Positions 22,688 through 34,818 of a stretch of DNA of 64,000 nt are shown here, piece by piece. The notes beneath the pieces were generated by a model that saw only the letters and a list, made by a program, of their open reading frames with translations, did not search any database and had not been told where the DNA came from. This stretch comes from Heterohyrax brucei (lineage: Eukaryota > Chordata > Mammalia > Hyracoidea > Procaviidae). Location of the stretch: contig CM053162.1 of assembly GCA_028571685.1 (NCBI GenBank), positions 12,342,001 through 12,406,000 on the forward strand. The letters are read 5' to 3'. Numbering within the stretch: the first letter of the stretch is position 1; each line of letters begins with the position of its first letter. A program made the translations under genes and the position numbers.

Positions 22688-25021
22688 TTTTTTTTCTTGT
22701 TTAAATTTTATTATGCTCTAGGTGAAAGCTTACAATGCAAATTACTGTTGCAGTCAAAACTTTATAAATTACTTTGCAATTGGTTACAATTCCCCCAGTG
22801 TATCAGCACTATCCCCTTTCCTTTCCCACCCCAGGTTCCCAACATCCATTCCTCCAGTTTTCCTGTCCCTTCCTGTCTTCTAATTGTTGCTTTTGGGCAG
22901 GTGTTGCCCATCTGGTGTCTTACATGTGACTGTACTAAGAAGTATGTTCCCTATGTGTGTTATTGTTTGTTTTATAGGCCTGTCTAATCTTTGGCTGAAA
23001 GGTGGACTTTGGGAATGGTTTCACTTCTGAAATAGCTGGGATCAGTCTCAGAGCACTTGCTCTAGTCTCTGTCAGACCAGTACATATGGTCTTTTTTTTT
23101 TTGTCAATTTGAATTTTGTTCTAAATTTTTCTTTCACTCTGTCTGTGACCCTCTATTGTGACCCTCGTCAGATTTGTCAGGGGTGGTACCTGGGCACCAT
23201 CTAGTTCTTCCAGGCTCAGGCTGGTAGAGACTGTGGCTCATGTGGTCCATTAGTCCTTTGGACTTCTATTATACTCGTGTCTTTGGTTTTCTTCACTTCC
23301 TTTTGCTCCAGACAGGATGAAATGAATAGATGTATTTTAGATGGCCACTCACAAACTTTTAAGACCCCAGATGCTACTCACCAAGATAACATCTAGAATC
23401 CTTTATGAACTACATTATGCCAATTGATCCAGGTGTTCCCTGAGACAATGGCCCCAGGCCCTCATCCCCAGTAGCTCAGTTGGTCCTTCAAGTTGTTTAG
23501 ACATGTCTAGGAAGTTTCTATGATTTTGCCTCAGTCAAGCTTTGCTGATTTTCCCTGTGCTGTGTGTTGTCTTTCCCATCACCAAAGTTAACATTTGTTT
23601 ACTATTTAGAGATTTCCCCTCCCTACTCTTCCCCTCCCTCATAACCATCAAAACATTTTTCTGTATGATTTTAGAATAGTGGTCCTATAAAGTACTTGTC
23701 GTTTATTAGTTGACTTATTTTGCTCAGTTTAATGCCTTCCAGATCCATCTACATATTTTGCAGATTCATCATTGTTCTTTATTGTTGCATAGTATTCCAT
23801 TCTGTATATGTACCATAATTTGTTTATCCATTCATCTGTTGATGGGCACTTAGGTCGTTTCCATCTTCTTGCTATTGTGAATAATGCTGCAATAAACATG
23901 GGTGTGCATATGTCTATTTTTGTAACAGCTCTTATTTCTCTAGGATATGTTCCTAGGAGTATGATTGCTGGATCATACAGTGTTTCTACTTCTAGCTTTC
24001 TAAGGAATAGTCCTGTTGTTTACACAGTGATTGGACCCTTTTTGATTCCCACCAACAGTGTATTAGAGTTCCAATCTCCCCAAGGCCTCTCTAACATTTG
24101 TTATTTTCTGTTTATGCCAGTAATGCTGGGGTGAGATGACATCTGATTATAGTTTTGATTTGCATTTCTCTAAATGACTAATGATCATGAGCATTGCCTC
24201 ACATGTCTGTTAGCGGCCTGAATGTCTTCTGTGGTGAAGTGTGTTATCCTCTGTCCATTTTTCAGTTGGATTATTTGTCTTTTTGTTCAAGTGTTGAAGT
24301 ATTCTATATACTTTAGAGATTAGACTCTTGGTGAAGTCTTTTGATGAGCGTAAGTATTTAATTTTTAGGAGCTCCCAGTTGTCTAGTTTATCTTCTGGTG
24401 TTTGTGCATTGCTACTTTACCGACTGTATACTGTGTATGCCATATATTTGGGCCTTAGTTTTTCTTTCATGATCTTTATTGCTTTAGGTTTTGTATTTGT
24501 CTTTGATCCACTTTGAGATAGTTTTTGGGTATGGTGTGAGGTATGAGTCCTATTTTATTCCCAGATGAACATCCAGTTTGGCCAGCAACATTTGTTAAAA
24601 AGATTGTCTTTTCCTATTTAATAGACTTTGGTCCTTTTTCAGAAATCAGTTGACCATAGGTGGATAATTTACATTTGCATTCTCAATTCTGTTGTGTTTC
24701 TTTGGTCTATGTGTCAGTCATCATACTAACACCAGGTTGTCTTGACTACCATGGCTGTATAGCAGGTTCTGAGATCAGGGAGTGTGAGGCCTCTACTTTG
24801 TTCTTTTGTTTTCAATAAGGCTTTACTTCTCCATGGTCTCTTTTCTTTCCATTTAAATTTGATGATAAGTTTTTCCTTCTCATCAAACAGTGCTGCTAGT
24901 GTTTGGATTGAAACTGCGTTATTATATCTTATTGGTTTCTTGCAACAGATTTTTGTAAGTGTTCTTTGCCTAGGTCTTTTACATTTGTATTTAGAATTAT
25001 TCTCAAGTATTTTATCTTTTG

Positions 25022-25140
25022 GGGGACCTAGTGGTGCAGCAGTTAAAAGCTCACCTGCTAACCAAAAGGTAAATAGTTTAAATCTGCCAGCATCCTTGTA
25101 AATCCTATGAGTCTGCATCAATTTGATGGGAATGGGTTTA
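25022..25140 (+). mobile_element. AfroSINE within L1
   Basis: gggacctagtggtgcagcag, cacctgctaaccaaaaggta and a short tail tgcatcaatttgatgggaat. It interrupts the ORF2 remnant. Confidence 0.92.
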
Positions 25141-25484
25141 GTCTATCTGGGTTTTTGACTATTTTTTTTAAAGGTGGTATTATAAATGATAGTGCTTTCC
25201 TGATTTCCTACCCATAGTGCTTTGTGTTGGTGTACAGGAAACTCCAACTGATTTTTCTATGTTGATCTTGTATCCTGCTACCCTGCTCAACCTTTCTATT
25301 CTAGTATTTTTCTTGTGGAATATTTAAAGTTCTGTATATACTATATACAATATCATATCATCACAGCACAGGGATAGGGATAGTTTACCTTTTCCTTTCC
25401 AATTTAGGTGCACTTATTTTACTTTTCTTATCTTAGTGCTCTAGCTAAGACTTCCAGCACAATGCTAAATAGGAGTGGTGAAGA

Positions 25485-25690
25485 AACCCTGATGCCATAG
25501 TGGTTAGGTGTTGGGTTAAGTGTGTAGGCTGGGATAGCATTGTGTCAAGTAAGCTGCACAACCAAAAGGCTGTTTGAATCCACCAGGTGGTCCTTGGAAA
25601 CTCTATGTGGACAGTTTTATTCTGTTCCATAGCGTTTCTACAAGTTGGAAACAACTTGACAGCAATGGGTTTGGTTCTTTGGTTGTTGTC
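25485..25690 (+). mobile_element. AfroSINE within L1
   Basis: aaccctgatgccatagtggt head, an extended centre, tccttggaaactctatgtgg and the tail tggaaacaacttgacagcaa. Confidence 0.9.
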
Positions 25691-26530
25691 TTGTTCTCAT
25701 TCTCGGATAAATGCTTTTAACCTCTTTTCATTGACAATGATATTTGCTATTGTTTTTATATAGATGCCCTATAATTTTCCTTTTATTTCTCTTTTATTGA
25801 GAGTTTTTATCAGGAATGACTGTTGGACTTTATCAAATGCCATTTCTCTGTTGACTGAGATGATGATGTAATTCTTTTATGTGCATGGTAGATTACTGTG
25901 ATTGATTTTCTAATGTTGAACTACTTTGCATACCTGGTATGAATCCCACCTGATTGTGATATATTATTATTTTTTATATGATGCCGATTTCTGTTGACTA
26001 GAATTTTGTTGAGAATTTTTGCATCTATATTTATGAGGGATATTGGTCTGTAATTTTCTTTTTTTGTGATGCCTTTGCCTGGCTTTGGTATTAGAGTTAT
26101 GCCAGCTTCATAGAATGAATCTGGGAATATCTTTTCCTTTTCTATGTTCTGAAATAGTTTGAGTAGTACTGGTATAAGCTCCTCTCTGTCTCACAGAATT
26201 CTCCAATAAATTTATCCAAGACAGAACTTATTTTGCAGAGGGAGTTTTTTTTTTTAATTACTCCTCTAATCTCTTGTATGAGTCCCTTCAGATTTTCTAC
26301 CTCCGTTTGTGTTACTTTAGTAGGTAGTATGTTTCTAGAGATGTGTCCATTTCCTCTTAGTTCTCAAATTTGTTGGAGTACAATTTTTCATAGTATTCTG
26401 TAATGATACTTTTTATTTCATTTGGTTCTATTGCAATGTTTGCCATCTCATTTCTTATTTATTTGCTGCCTCTCCTGTTTTTCTTTTGTCCATTTGGCCA
26501 ATGAATTGTCCATTTTCTTGATCTTTCCAA

Positions 26531-27420
26531 AGACCCATGGGCATTCTTACGTTGCTGGGCAGGCACACTATGGTTTAGGTCAGATGCCGTGTTCATGTCA
26601 CTACTGAATCTTTTGCCATGTTGCTGCTCAGGGAGCCTGCACAGTTCCCAACCCTGTTGTTTTCCTGCTGGACCTCTCTGGCCTCTGCTGTTGGCTCCTG
26701 CCATGCTTACTGGATCTCTGAAGCTCACTTGATACAGTGCTATCCAGGCTCATGCTGTCCAGTGCAAGGTGTGCAGCTCCTGCACAGGGCACAATCAGGC
26801 CTCTCTTGTCCTGAACAAAGAAGTATTACCACTCTTTTAACCCCACAGGCAAGCTTCCTAATCAGAGACATCTGGATCCACCCTGCTGTGGAAGACCTCT
26901 GCACAGGATTCCCTGAGGCAACCCGTGCACAAGGTACACTCAAGCCTCTGCCCTGTGTGGGCAAATGTTACAGCTCTTTCAGTTTTGCTTACACGCCTTC
27001 TGCCTGAAAACACTCAGTTCACACCTCTTAGATACAGAAGAAAGCAGAACACTGAAAAGAGTACAAGATGGTGAGACATAGTGGCAGTGGGCTTGTGGGT
27101 CCATGGAGTGAGGTGGCTACAGCAGGCTTGCTGGCTCACAGAGCGAGACAGGCTTCTTCTGTGTCTAGGAGGTTGACAGCACAGGGGCTCCAGATCCTTG
27201 GTCTGAAGTGTGGATTCTGCTCCAGACTCTTCTTGATGGTAGGGAGATCCTCCTGATTCTCCATGGGCCTTGCCTTTACATAAAGCCTACTGCTTGCCAA
27301 ATGCAAGGTCTGGTCACAAACTGACCAGTCCCCTGGGTAGACCATAAATCACTCAATTTGAGTAGCAAACTAACCAGTCCCCTTGGGAGACCACAGGTAA
27401 CTTAATTTGCATAGTCCCTG
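26531..27420. other. Unclassified, repeat-like block
   Basis: Lies between the L1 and RTE copies and has no frame I recognise. Related phrases recur inside it: caggctcatgctgtccagtg with tgcacagggcacaatcaggc, and later tgcacaaggtacactcaagc. Its composition and position would suit an LTR or composite element, but I cannot name it. Confidence 0.4.
27320..27418 (+). repeat. Two-copy ~49 bp tandem repeat
   Basis: ctgaccagtcccctgggtag...cactcaatttgagtagc (27321) is followed by ctaaccagtccccttgggag...cttaatttgcatag (27370). The period is about 49 bp, with several substitutions. Confidence 0.8.
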
Positions 27421-28046
27421 TCAATCATCTGGTGGGAATCACAAGACCATGGCTGAGCAGAAAATACCAGAAAGATGTTTACCTATGTTTTGTTGACTAT
27501 GCAAAGGTATTCACCTGTGTGGATCATAACAAACTACAGATAACATTGTGAGGAATTAGGATTCCAGAACACTGAATTACGCTCATGTGGAACCTGTACA
27601 TTGACCAAGAGGCAACTGTTTGACTAACGAGGGGATACAGTGTGATTTAAAGTCAGGAAATGTATGCGTCAGGGTTGTATCCTTTTGACGTATTTATTAA
27701 ATCTGTATGCTGAGCAAACAATCCTAGATGCTGGACTACATGAAGAATGCAGCTTTAGGATTAAAAGGTGATTTATTATTAACAGCCTACAATATGGACA
27801 TGATACAACTTTGCTTGCTGAAAGTGAAGAGGACTTGAAGCATTTACCGAAGAAGATTAAAGACTACAGTATGGATTACATCTCAACATAAAGAAAACCA
27901 AAACCCTCCCAACTGTACCAATAAGTAACAGCATGATAAATGGAGGAAATGTTCAAGTTGTCAAGGATTTCATTTTACTTGGATCCACAATCAATACTCC
28001 TTGAAGCCACAGTCAAGAAATCAAATGACATATTGCATTGGGCATA
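27421..28046 (+). mobile_element. RTE LINE, reverse-transcriptase region
   Basis: In broken frames it encodes CFVDYAKVFTCVDHNKL (RT palm) and LHLNIKKTKTLPT, then FILLGSTI, matching RTE/BovB-type reverse transcriptase. The active-site YADD equivalent is disrupted. It ends in attgcattgggcaTA, where a mariner has landed. Continues at 28593. Confidence 0.92.
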
Positions 28047-28592
28047 TAAGATTTGGTAATTTGCATTCCCAAACTTAATTATCCTAAGCACTACACACCT
28101 CATTGTTGAAAATGTCTATGTTTACCTCTGAAGTACTCCCCTTGGGAAGCTATGCATCAATGTCAGCACCTTCAAAGCAATTCTGGAACACTTTCTGGAA
28201 TTGCCATTGCATATGGTGGAAAGATGGCAAGTTCGCAAACTTAATTGTATAGTTTCCTGTGAGGGAGTTTTTAGCCAGTAAACAAGTAACCGTATTGGAA
28301 CACCCTCCCTGCTCACCTGATCTAGCCCCAGTAATGTCTTTCTTTATCCAAAGATAAAGGAAGTATTGAAAGGAAGACATTTTGATGACTTTCAGGACAT
28401 CAAGGGTAATACGACAACAGCTCTGATGGCCATTCCAGGAAAAGAGTTCCAAAACTGCTTTGAAGGGTTGACTAGGCATTGGCACTGGTGTTAGCTTCCC
28501 AAGAGGAGCACTTCAAAGGTGACAGTAACAATATTCAGCAATGAGATATGTGGCACTTTTTATAAGTTTGTAAACCTAACTGTCACACCTTG
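28047..28592 (+). mobile_element. Fold-back mariner, copy 1
   Basis: Flanked by TA on both sides. Joining the flanks gives gggcaTAtctgctgc, the uninterrupted RTE sequence, so both ends are fixed. The right part encodes, with stops, the mariner transposase C-terminus (SPDLAP block, then FQNCFEG-like and SFPRGAL-like ends). The left ~165 bp is an inverted copy of that same 3' end. There is no transposase 5' end. The terminal inverted repeats resemble CTGTCA...AACT. Confidence 0.88.
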
Positions 28593-29105
28593 TATCTGCT
28601 GCAAAACACTTCTTTAAAGTACTAAAAGGCAAAGACATCACTTTGAGGACTAAAGACACGACTCAAGCTATGACATTTTCAATCCCCTCATATTCATGAA
28701 AAATCTGGCAATAAATAAGAATGACTGAAGAGTTGACACCTTTGAATTGTGGTGTTGGCAAAGAATATTGACTATACCATGGACTGCCAGAGGAATGAAC
28801 AAATCTGTCTTAGAAAAAGTGCAGCCAGAATGTTCTTTAGCAGCCAGGATGACAAGACTGTCTCAAGCACCTTGGACAGGTTATCGGGGGGATCAGCCCC
28901 TGGAGACAGACATTATACTTGGTACAGTAGAGGGCTGGCAAACAAGTGGCAGTCCCTCGGCTAAATGGACTGACACAGCGGCTGCAATGATGGGCTCAAC
29001 CACAGCAGTGACTGAGAGGATGGTGCAGGACTGGTCAGTGTTTCACTCTGTTACACACAGGATTGACAGGAGTTGGAATCGACGGGATGGCATGTCACAG
29101 TAATA
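28593..29105 (+). mobile_element. RTE LINE, 3' end
   Basis: Resumes at tctgctgcaaaacacttctt after the mariner. Contains ttgtggtgttggcaaagaat (LWCWQRI), accatggactgccagaggaa and the terminal acaggagttggaatcgacgg, the tail shared with AfroSINEs. Frames are broken. Confidence 0.93.
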
Positions 29106-29479
29106 GTACAAGACCATGTCTGCAGAAGTCATATAACAGTGACTCATTGTACCACACAGCAACAACCAGCAGACTTGTGAGTGAACAAGACTTCAGAAAA
29201 GTTTGGAAGAATTTATGAGCATTTAGCAGACAGTAGTTTCATGCTGCTAGGTGTTTGAATAGTCTCATATAGCACTTCCTATCACTTTAATCAATAACAC
29301 AAAAATACATATTCAAAGGCTGTAGATGATTCTATGAACATTCTTTTCACTATGGTTATTGACTCTGGCTGGCCAGAATTAGCACCATCACTAGCCAGAC
29401 TGGGAAACTAAGCCACAGAGCAAAACCTCTCCATGTTGGTGCAATGAGGGAGCACCAGTCTTGGCCTTAAGAACTAGTT
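29106..29479. other. FLI1 intron 1, unclassified
   Basis: No gene or clear repeat. Confidence 0.5.
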
Positions 29480-30905
29480 CCACCATCTCACCTCAACAAA
29501 GCTTGCATTAATCCAAAAAACACAAAATAATAAGTGTTGGAGAGACCAGAACACTTGTACATTGTTGGTGGGAATGTAAAGCGGTACAACGACTTTGTAA
29601 ATTGATCTATGGCTTTCTTAAAAAGCTAGAAATAGAAATAATACACAATCCAGTAATCCCACCTCTTGGAATTAACTGTAGAGAAATAAGGGCTGCCAAA
29701 CAAATAAACGCATGAACACCACTGTTTATTGCAGCATTGTCCTCAATAGCAAAAAATGGAATCAACCTAGGTGCTCATCAACAGACTAAGGTATATTCAC
29801 ACAACAGAATACTATGCAATGATAAACAACAACAACAATCTTGGGAAACATCTCATAATACGGAGGGATGTGGAAGACATTATGCTAAGCGAATTTAGTC
29901 AGCTACAAAATATGAGAGACCATTAGTATAAAGACTCAGGAGAAGGTTAAGACACAGAAGAAAATAGTCTTTGATGGTTACAAGCGTGGGAAGGGAAGAA
30001 GAGGGATATTTGTTGATTAGATAGTAGATAGAAATTGGGTTAGATGAAGAAAAGGACAGCACTCAATAGAGAAGTGGTCAGCACAGCTGCACTAAACTGA
30101 AAGCTAAGAGGCTTCCTAAATATAACCTGACACTTCAAAAGACAAAGTATCAGGGGCAGGGGCCTGGGGACCATGATTTCAGAGGACATCTAGATCAAGT
30201 GGTATAACAAAGTATTTTAAGAAAATGTTCTGCATCCCACCTAGGTGAATAACATCTGGGGTCTTAAAAGTTAGCAAATAGCCATCTAAGTAGCAGCAAT
30301 TGGTCCCAACTTAACCTGGAGCAGAGGAGAATGAGAGACATCAAAGACAGAAGAAAAATATGAGGCCATGAGACAGAAAGGGCCACAAAATCTAGAGACT
30401 ACATTAGCATGAGACTGAAAGAACTAGATGGTGCCCAACCACCTCCAATGACTGCCCTGACAGGAAATACAACATAGAGTCCCTGATGCAGTTGGAGACA
30501 AATGGGTGTGCAGAACTCAAACTCTATTAAAAAGACCAGACTTTAAGGTCAGACATACTGGAGGGTACCTGGAAGACACGGCTCCTGAATTCCCCGCTAG
30601 CCCAGAAATGAAACCATTCCCAAAGCCAGCTCTTCATACAAAGATTGGACTGGACTACAAGACATAAAACGATACCGGTGAAGAGTAAGTTTTTTGATGA
30701 AGAGTGTGTTTTTGGCTTATAAGGCTGTCGAGAGGTGAGATGTGAGGGTGGAGGGGGAAAGGAGCTGATTGAGTAGACCTAAGGAATACAGGGCGGAGAG
30801 GACAAGTGTACTCTCACAGCGTGCAGAGAACAGCTCGAGTTACATGACAATGTGTGTGTAAGTTTTGTATGACCAACTGACTTTCAGTTAAAGCACAATA
30901 ATTTC
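29480..30905 (+). mobile_element. L1 3' portion
   Basis: attgttggtgggaatgtaaa, caatccagtaatcccacctc and aacagaatactatgcaatga, then the 3' UTR (aacatctggggtcttaaaag, agaactagatggtgcccaac). It ends near gtttgttttaaggg. No ORF2 domain of use remains. Confidence 0.9.
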
Positions 30906-31670
30906 TTCTGTTTGTTTTAAGGGACTAGTTCCACTGACTGGAGTAGAATTATGCCTCAGAAACACAAAGCAAAATAACCACAAACACACATACAAACAAG
31001 ATTTCGTTATAAACTAGAAGACACAAATAGAACAAATATTATTTGATATCTAGAACTGTCCAAAGAATTTTAAAATCTTTGCTTCATTTAACTCATTACC
31101 ATGTGAGTTAGAATCCTCATATTACTGGAAAGGAAAGTGAGGCTTAAAGAAGTTCAATACTAGTTCAACATATGTCCCTCCACTATTTTGTCTCCTAAGC
31201 CAGTAGCCCAATTGGAAAATTTACCTCTTTTCCCCAATCTGGTTTCTGTTTGTCACTGCTAATCCTAGGCCATCCCACACAGCTAAATTGGCTACGATGC
31301 CAATTTCTAAAGCCATTTTATTGAACATTGCCCTCCTTATCAACCTCCTCCCACCATTTAAATTTTTATGTATTGAGGAGTGGGCTTCTGCAGTGTATGA
31401 CTCAGAGATGGCAGCCAGTAGAGCTCCTGGAATATGAAATCAAATCCTTTGCAGATGAAAGTACTTTATTTAATGAGGTTTAATAATTTATGGAAATGTG
31501 CCTAAATGAGTTGAGAGAAGAGTCTCTGAGTTCTGTGAAGGCACGCCGTCTAACAGAATCCAGAGCTGCAGCCTCCTCCAGTCACCCATCTCCATTAGAT
31601 GCTTCCCTAGGTCTCCCCTGTGTATTTACCTTGTCTGTTGACTTTGAGTTTTCACAGTCACTTTTTTGAC
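30906..31670. other. FLI1 intron 1, unique with a MIR remnant
   Basis: About 31060-31165 resembles a MIR 3' half (tcatttaactcattaccatg, ggaaaggaaagtgaggctta). The rest is unassigned. Confidence 0.5.
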
Positions 31671-32140
31671 CATAACCGCATTGAAAGGGCATTACTAAAG
31701 ATCAAAGTTAAATTTTCCTCCCACAGAGAATAATTTTACTGCTGAAAACAAAAAAGGGCTGAATGTGGAAACTAACAGGAAAGGGGATAGGTTAGTCTGA
31801 GCGCCCCCCAAAGGAAAATTTTATAGTATATTTTACATTCTCCTTCTTTGCAATGAGTCTGACCACTTTCCAAGCTACTTTTTCTCAGTGATAATGAGAC
31901 TGACAAAGAGGTTGGCCGTGACCTGCCTTATGTAATGCATCACATTTGACGATTCACACCAGGCCCTTTCAGATAAGAAACTAGGGGTGATCTGACCACT
32001 AATGGGGCCACACTGTACTGGAGGTTCAGGGCAGAATGAGGGGGTGCTGCGGTTTACTGGGTTTCAGAAGCTCGGACGTGCTCTTTTGTCGAGTGCAGTC
32101 AGTGTTCTCCTACCAGGTCCAGTGAACCGGAAGTGTCAAA
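31671..32140. promoter_or_regulatory. Candidate enhancer: RUNX, GATA and ETS motifs
   Basis: Repeat-free stretch with AACCGCA (RUNX type, 31674-31680), AGATAAG (GATA, 31971-31977) and ACCGGAAGTG (perfect ETS consensus, 32126-32135) within 460 bp. FLI1 is known to be controlled by such factors. Function is inferred from motifs alone. Confidence 0.35.
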
Positions 32141-32340
32141 TCGAGCCTGACTGGTGTGAACCATCCACTAACGAGGCAAATCCCCAGATGCCATGAGAAG
32201 AACAAGGCAGGAGAACAAGGTCAAAGTCCTCAAAGGTGACCTAGATACACCAACAGAAATGGTTTCCTGTGTATCTTGCTGTTCAGCACTTGGTTGGGGA
32301 CTGTATTGTGCCTATCACTCCAGTGGGTGTACCAGTCATT

Positions 32341-32502
32341 GCTGTTGTTGTTGTTGCATGTTGTTGGTTCTGACTCAAAGCAACCCTATAGGTCAGAGTA
32401 GAACTGCCCATAGAATTTCCAAGGAGAGCCTGGTGGATGTGAGCTGCTGAACTCTTGGTTATCAGCTGCAGCACTTCACCACGACACCACCAGGGTTTCC
32501 AT
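32341..32502 (-). mobile_element. AfroSINE, short type
   Basis: gttgttgttgcatgttgttg, agcaaccctataggtcagag and the head complement cgacaccaccagggtttcc. Confidence 0.93.
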
Positions 32503-33800
32503 ACCAGCCATTAAATACATGGGAATACTTCCACAGGTGGCTGAACTGCAGCGGCTGCCAGTCCCCCGGGGCAACTGCAGGGTTACTGCCTGGCACAGCA
32601 CATCCTCTAAGACACAGCTCTGAGACAAGCAGTTGGTGCCCAGGGGCCCATGTATACTGGCTGTTACAAATTTGAATGTTTGCCCTGACTCAGAGAACGG
32701 TTTTCTAATTCCAGAGACTGTGCCACATAAAGCTCTAGCCTGGGCTGGGAGATACCTCTTTTCAGCAGAACATCCTGGGGATCTTTGTTGCAGAAGGGGT
32801 CAAACAGTGCAAGGTAAAGGACGAAAGTACTTAGTTGCTCTCTTCACTCCAGAGGATGCTGTTTCTAAAAATCACTCCAATAAGAGGCACAGGTTGGTGG
32901 GGGGGTGGTTGTCAATGAAACAAAGTGTTATTTTCTGTACAGCTTTAGGCAAGCTACCTGGGAAAATTTTAACCGTCTTCCATCAAAGGTTTCATGCTCT
33001 TTATGATGATCAATGGCCAAAGTGTCTGGGCCGCTGAGAGATGAGAGTCAGGACAAAGTGTCTTCTGTGGGGAGTGAGCATGGTGTTTCCTCACTGAGTC
33101 TGCATTTACCTCAATGAAGAAATGTTAGGAAGGTCTAGGAGCTGTATAAAGACCCCGAGGTTTCCTAGTGCTTAAGAGTGAGGGTCTCAGGTCAGATCTG
33201 GCAGCTGGACCAAGAAGCCATCCTCTTGGGTATGCATCTGTGAGTAACAGCTGAGAGGAAGTAGGAAGGTCAGATCTAAGAGGGTGGGTTCCCCTCTATC
33301 CCAGGGCAAACAGACAAGTGTTGGTAGAACAGCAGAGACACTTTGCAGTTTTTATAAGGGTTTGGAGAGGAGGAAGTATGGTGGATGTGCCCTTAGGTGC
33401 TTCCTTGACTTCTGGATCATGGGAACCTTCCCATCCTTTTTCCCAAACACCAATGCTGACACTCCAAGTACCCACCCCTGCAGCAGAGGAACCATGTCTC
33501 TTAGTTACTGTGTTTCATCCCCTGCTGCTTGCACAGTTCCTGGCAATGTCTTTTTAATGAATAAACATCTGAAAGGGTGGTGGAAAATGCAGAGACCCTG
33601 CCTCCATACCCAAACCTGGACCACCAGCCAGGCTTCCAGTCCTGTCTGTGCTTGAAGCAATGTCTATAAGTCTTACTCCCTAGGCTTGTCAATTCTTTTT
33701 CTTTTTACCAGCCACACCCAATGACTGTTTCTTGTCCAAATTTAAACATGAAGCCACTAACCACTCCCCCAAAACAACCACTTGAGGTACTATTCCTAGA
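32503..33800. other. FLI1 intron 1, unique block
   Basis: No gene or named repeat. Frames of 60-134 codons occur on both strands but overlap each other and lack motifs. Confidence 0.55.
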
Positions 33801-33905
33801 AGCTATGATCTTATCCGACAATTTCCTCATCTGACAGTTTCCGTGGCAACTGGTGCCCTCATGATCACAGGAAGCCCATGACGAAACATGCAGGCAGGGC
33901 CCTTT
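33801..33905. promoter_or_regulatory. Candidate GATA/ETS site group
   Basis: CTTATCC (GATA complement, about 33810) lies next to ATTTCCTCAT and AGTTTCCGTG (ETS cores), with ACAGGAAGCC near 33865. The block is repeat-free. This is motif evidence only. Confidence 0.25.
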
Positions 33906-34429
33906 GCTCCGATCACTTCAACACTCAGGAGCACCCTGGCAGAGTAAAAGAGCAGCAGAGTGTCTATCTCACGCCCACATTTCACTCAAGGGGTGTCTGT
34001 GAACCACAGCTTGCCCCAGCCAGGGAGAACGCCATTTTAGTGAGATAGACACACAAGGTACACTCAAGAGAACCTCTTTCCTCACAGGGCACTGGGCCGG
34101 GGGGCCCGAGCCTGTTTCCAGTCTTACCGGCTGTTTCCCTCATGATTCATTCTGAAGACCCTCACTTGGTGACCTCATGCCCATCAAATGTAGAGGCAGC
34201 TCTGCCTCTGGAGGTGGGGCAGTGTTTCTAACTTTCACATCTGGATGAACCATTCTCTCCAAGGTGCTCAGTTCTCCCGTGGCCAGAAGGCATGTGGCGA
34301 CCACACTGCTGCAGCAACATGTGGCAACAACCTTGAGGCTGAGGGTGTTGTTAGGGGATGGGGCCACGGGTGTCAGTTCAGCAGCCCCAGCCTCTGCCTC
34401 ACTCCGGCCCTTCATTCCTTTCTGCTCCC

Positions 34430-34454
34430 TTTTTTTTTTTTTTTTTTTTTTTTT
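34430..34454 (+). repeat. Poly-T tract, 25 bases
   Basis: Uninterrupted T run. It may be the poly-A complement of a small minus-strand retro-insert, but no element body is evident to its right. Confidence 0.95.
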
Positions 34455-34612
34455 GCATCCTCTGCTCAGCATTTCCATCTCCTACATTTTAAAGCTTTAT
34501 TTTAATAGTTTCTTTCTTTCTTTGTTCTATCAGACAGCCACATTTCTTATTTGCTCTTCAGGTGTCTGTAAATACTTACATGAAAATCGACTTTCCTTTC
34601 CCCTTTTCTAGA

Positions 34613-34818
34613 AGTCCCTGGGTGATGCAAATTCTTCACATATGGCTACTAACTGCACCACTATTAACCTGAAGTTTGATGGCTCAAATCCATCCAGATC
34701 TTGGTGATTTGTTTTCATGAAGTTTACAGTCAAGAAAACCCTAAGGACCAGTTCTACTCTGTAATACACAGAGTCTCCAAGAGTTGACTCCATTTCGGTG
34801 GGTTTGGTTTTGGGGGTT
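34613..34818 (+). mobile_element. AfroSINE, long type
   Basis: gaagtccctgggtgatgcaa, gtttacagtcaagaaaaccc and the tail caagagttgactccatttcg. Confidence 0.9.

Larger units (their letters stand above)
22688..26530 (-). mobile_element. L1, 5'-truncated, with ORF2 C-terminus
   Basis: The T-rich 3' end is at 22688-22697. The 3' UTR runs to about 24700 and includes ttgcatagtattccattctg and cttgctattgtgaataatgc. The ORF2 C-terminal region lies beyond it. An open stretch (24890-24726 in part) reads IIKFKWKEKRPWRSKALLKT then GLTLPDLRTCYTAMVVKTTW, the post-RT L1 motif. The element ends near 26530 within ORF2 (complement of ...GKxKKMDNSLAKWTKEK). Two AfroSINEs are inserted. No intact frame remains. Confidence 0.92.

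Noticed and set aside
27421-29105. Active RTE reverse transcriptase
   Set aside because: Multiple stops and frameshifts, a disrupted active site and a mariner insertion.
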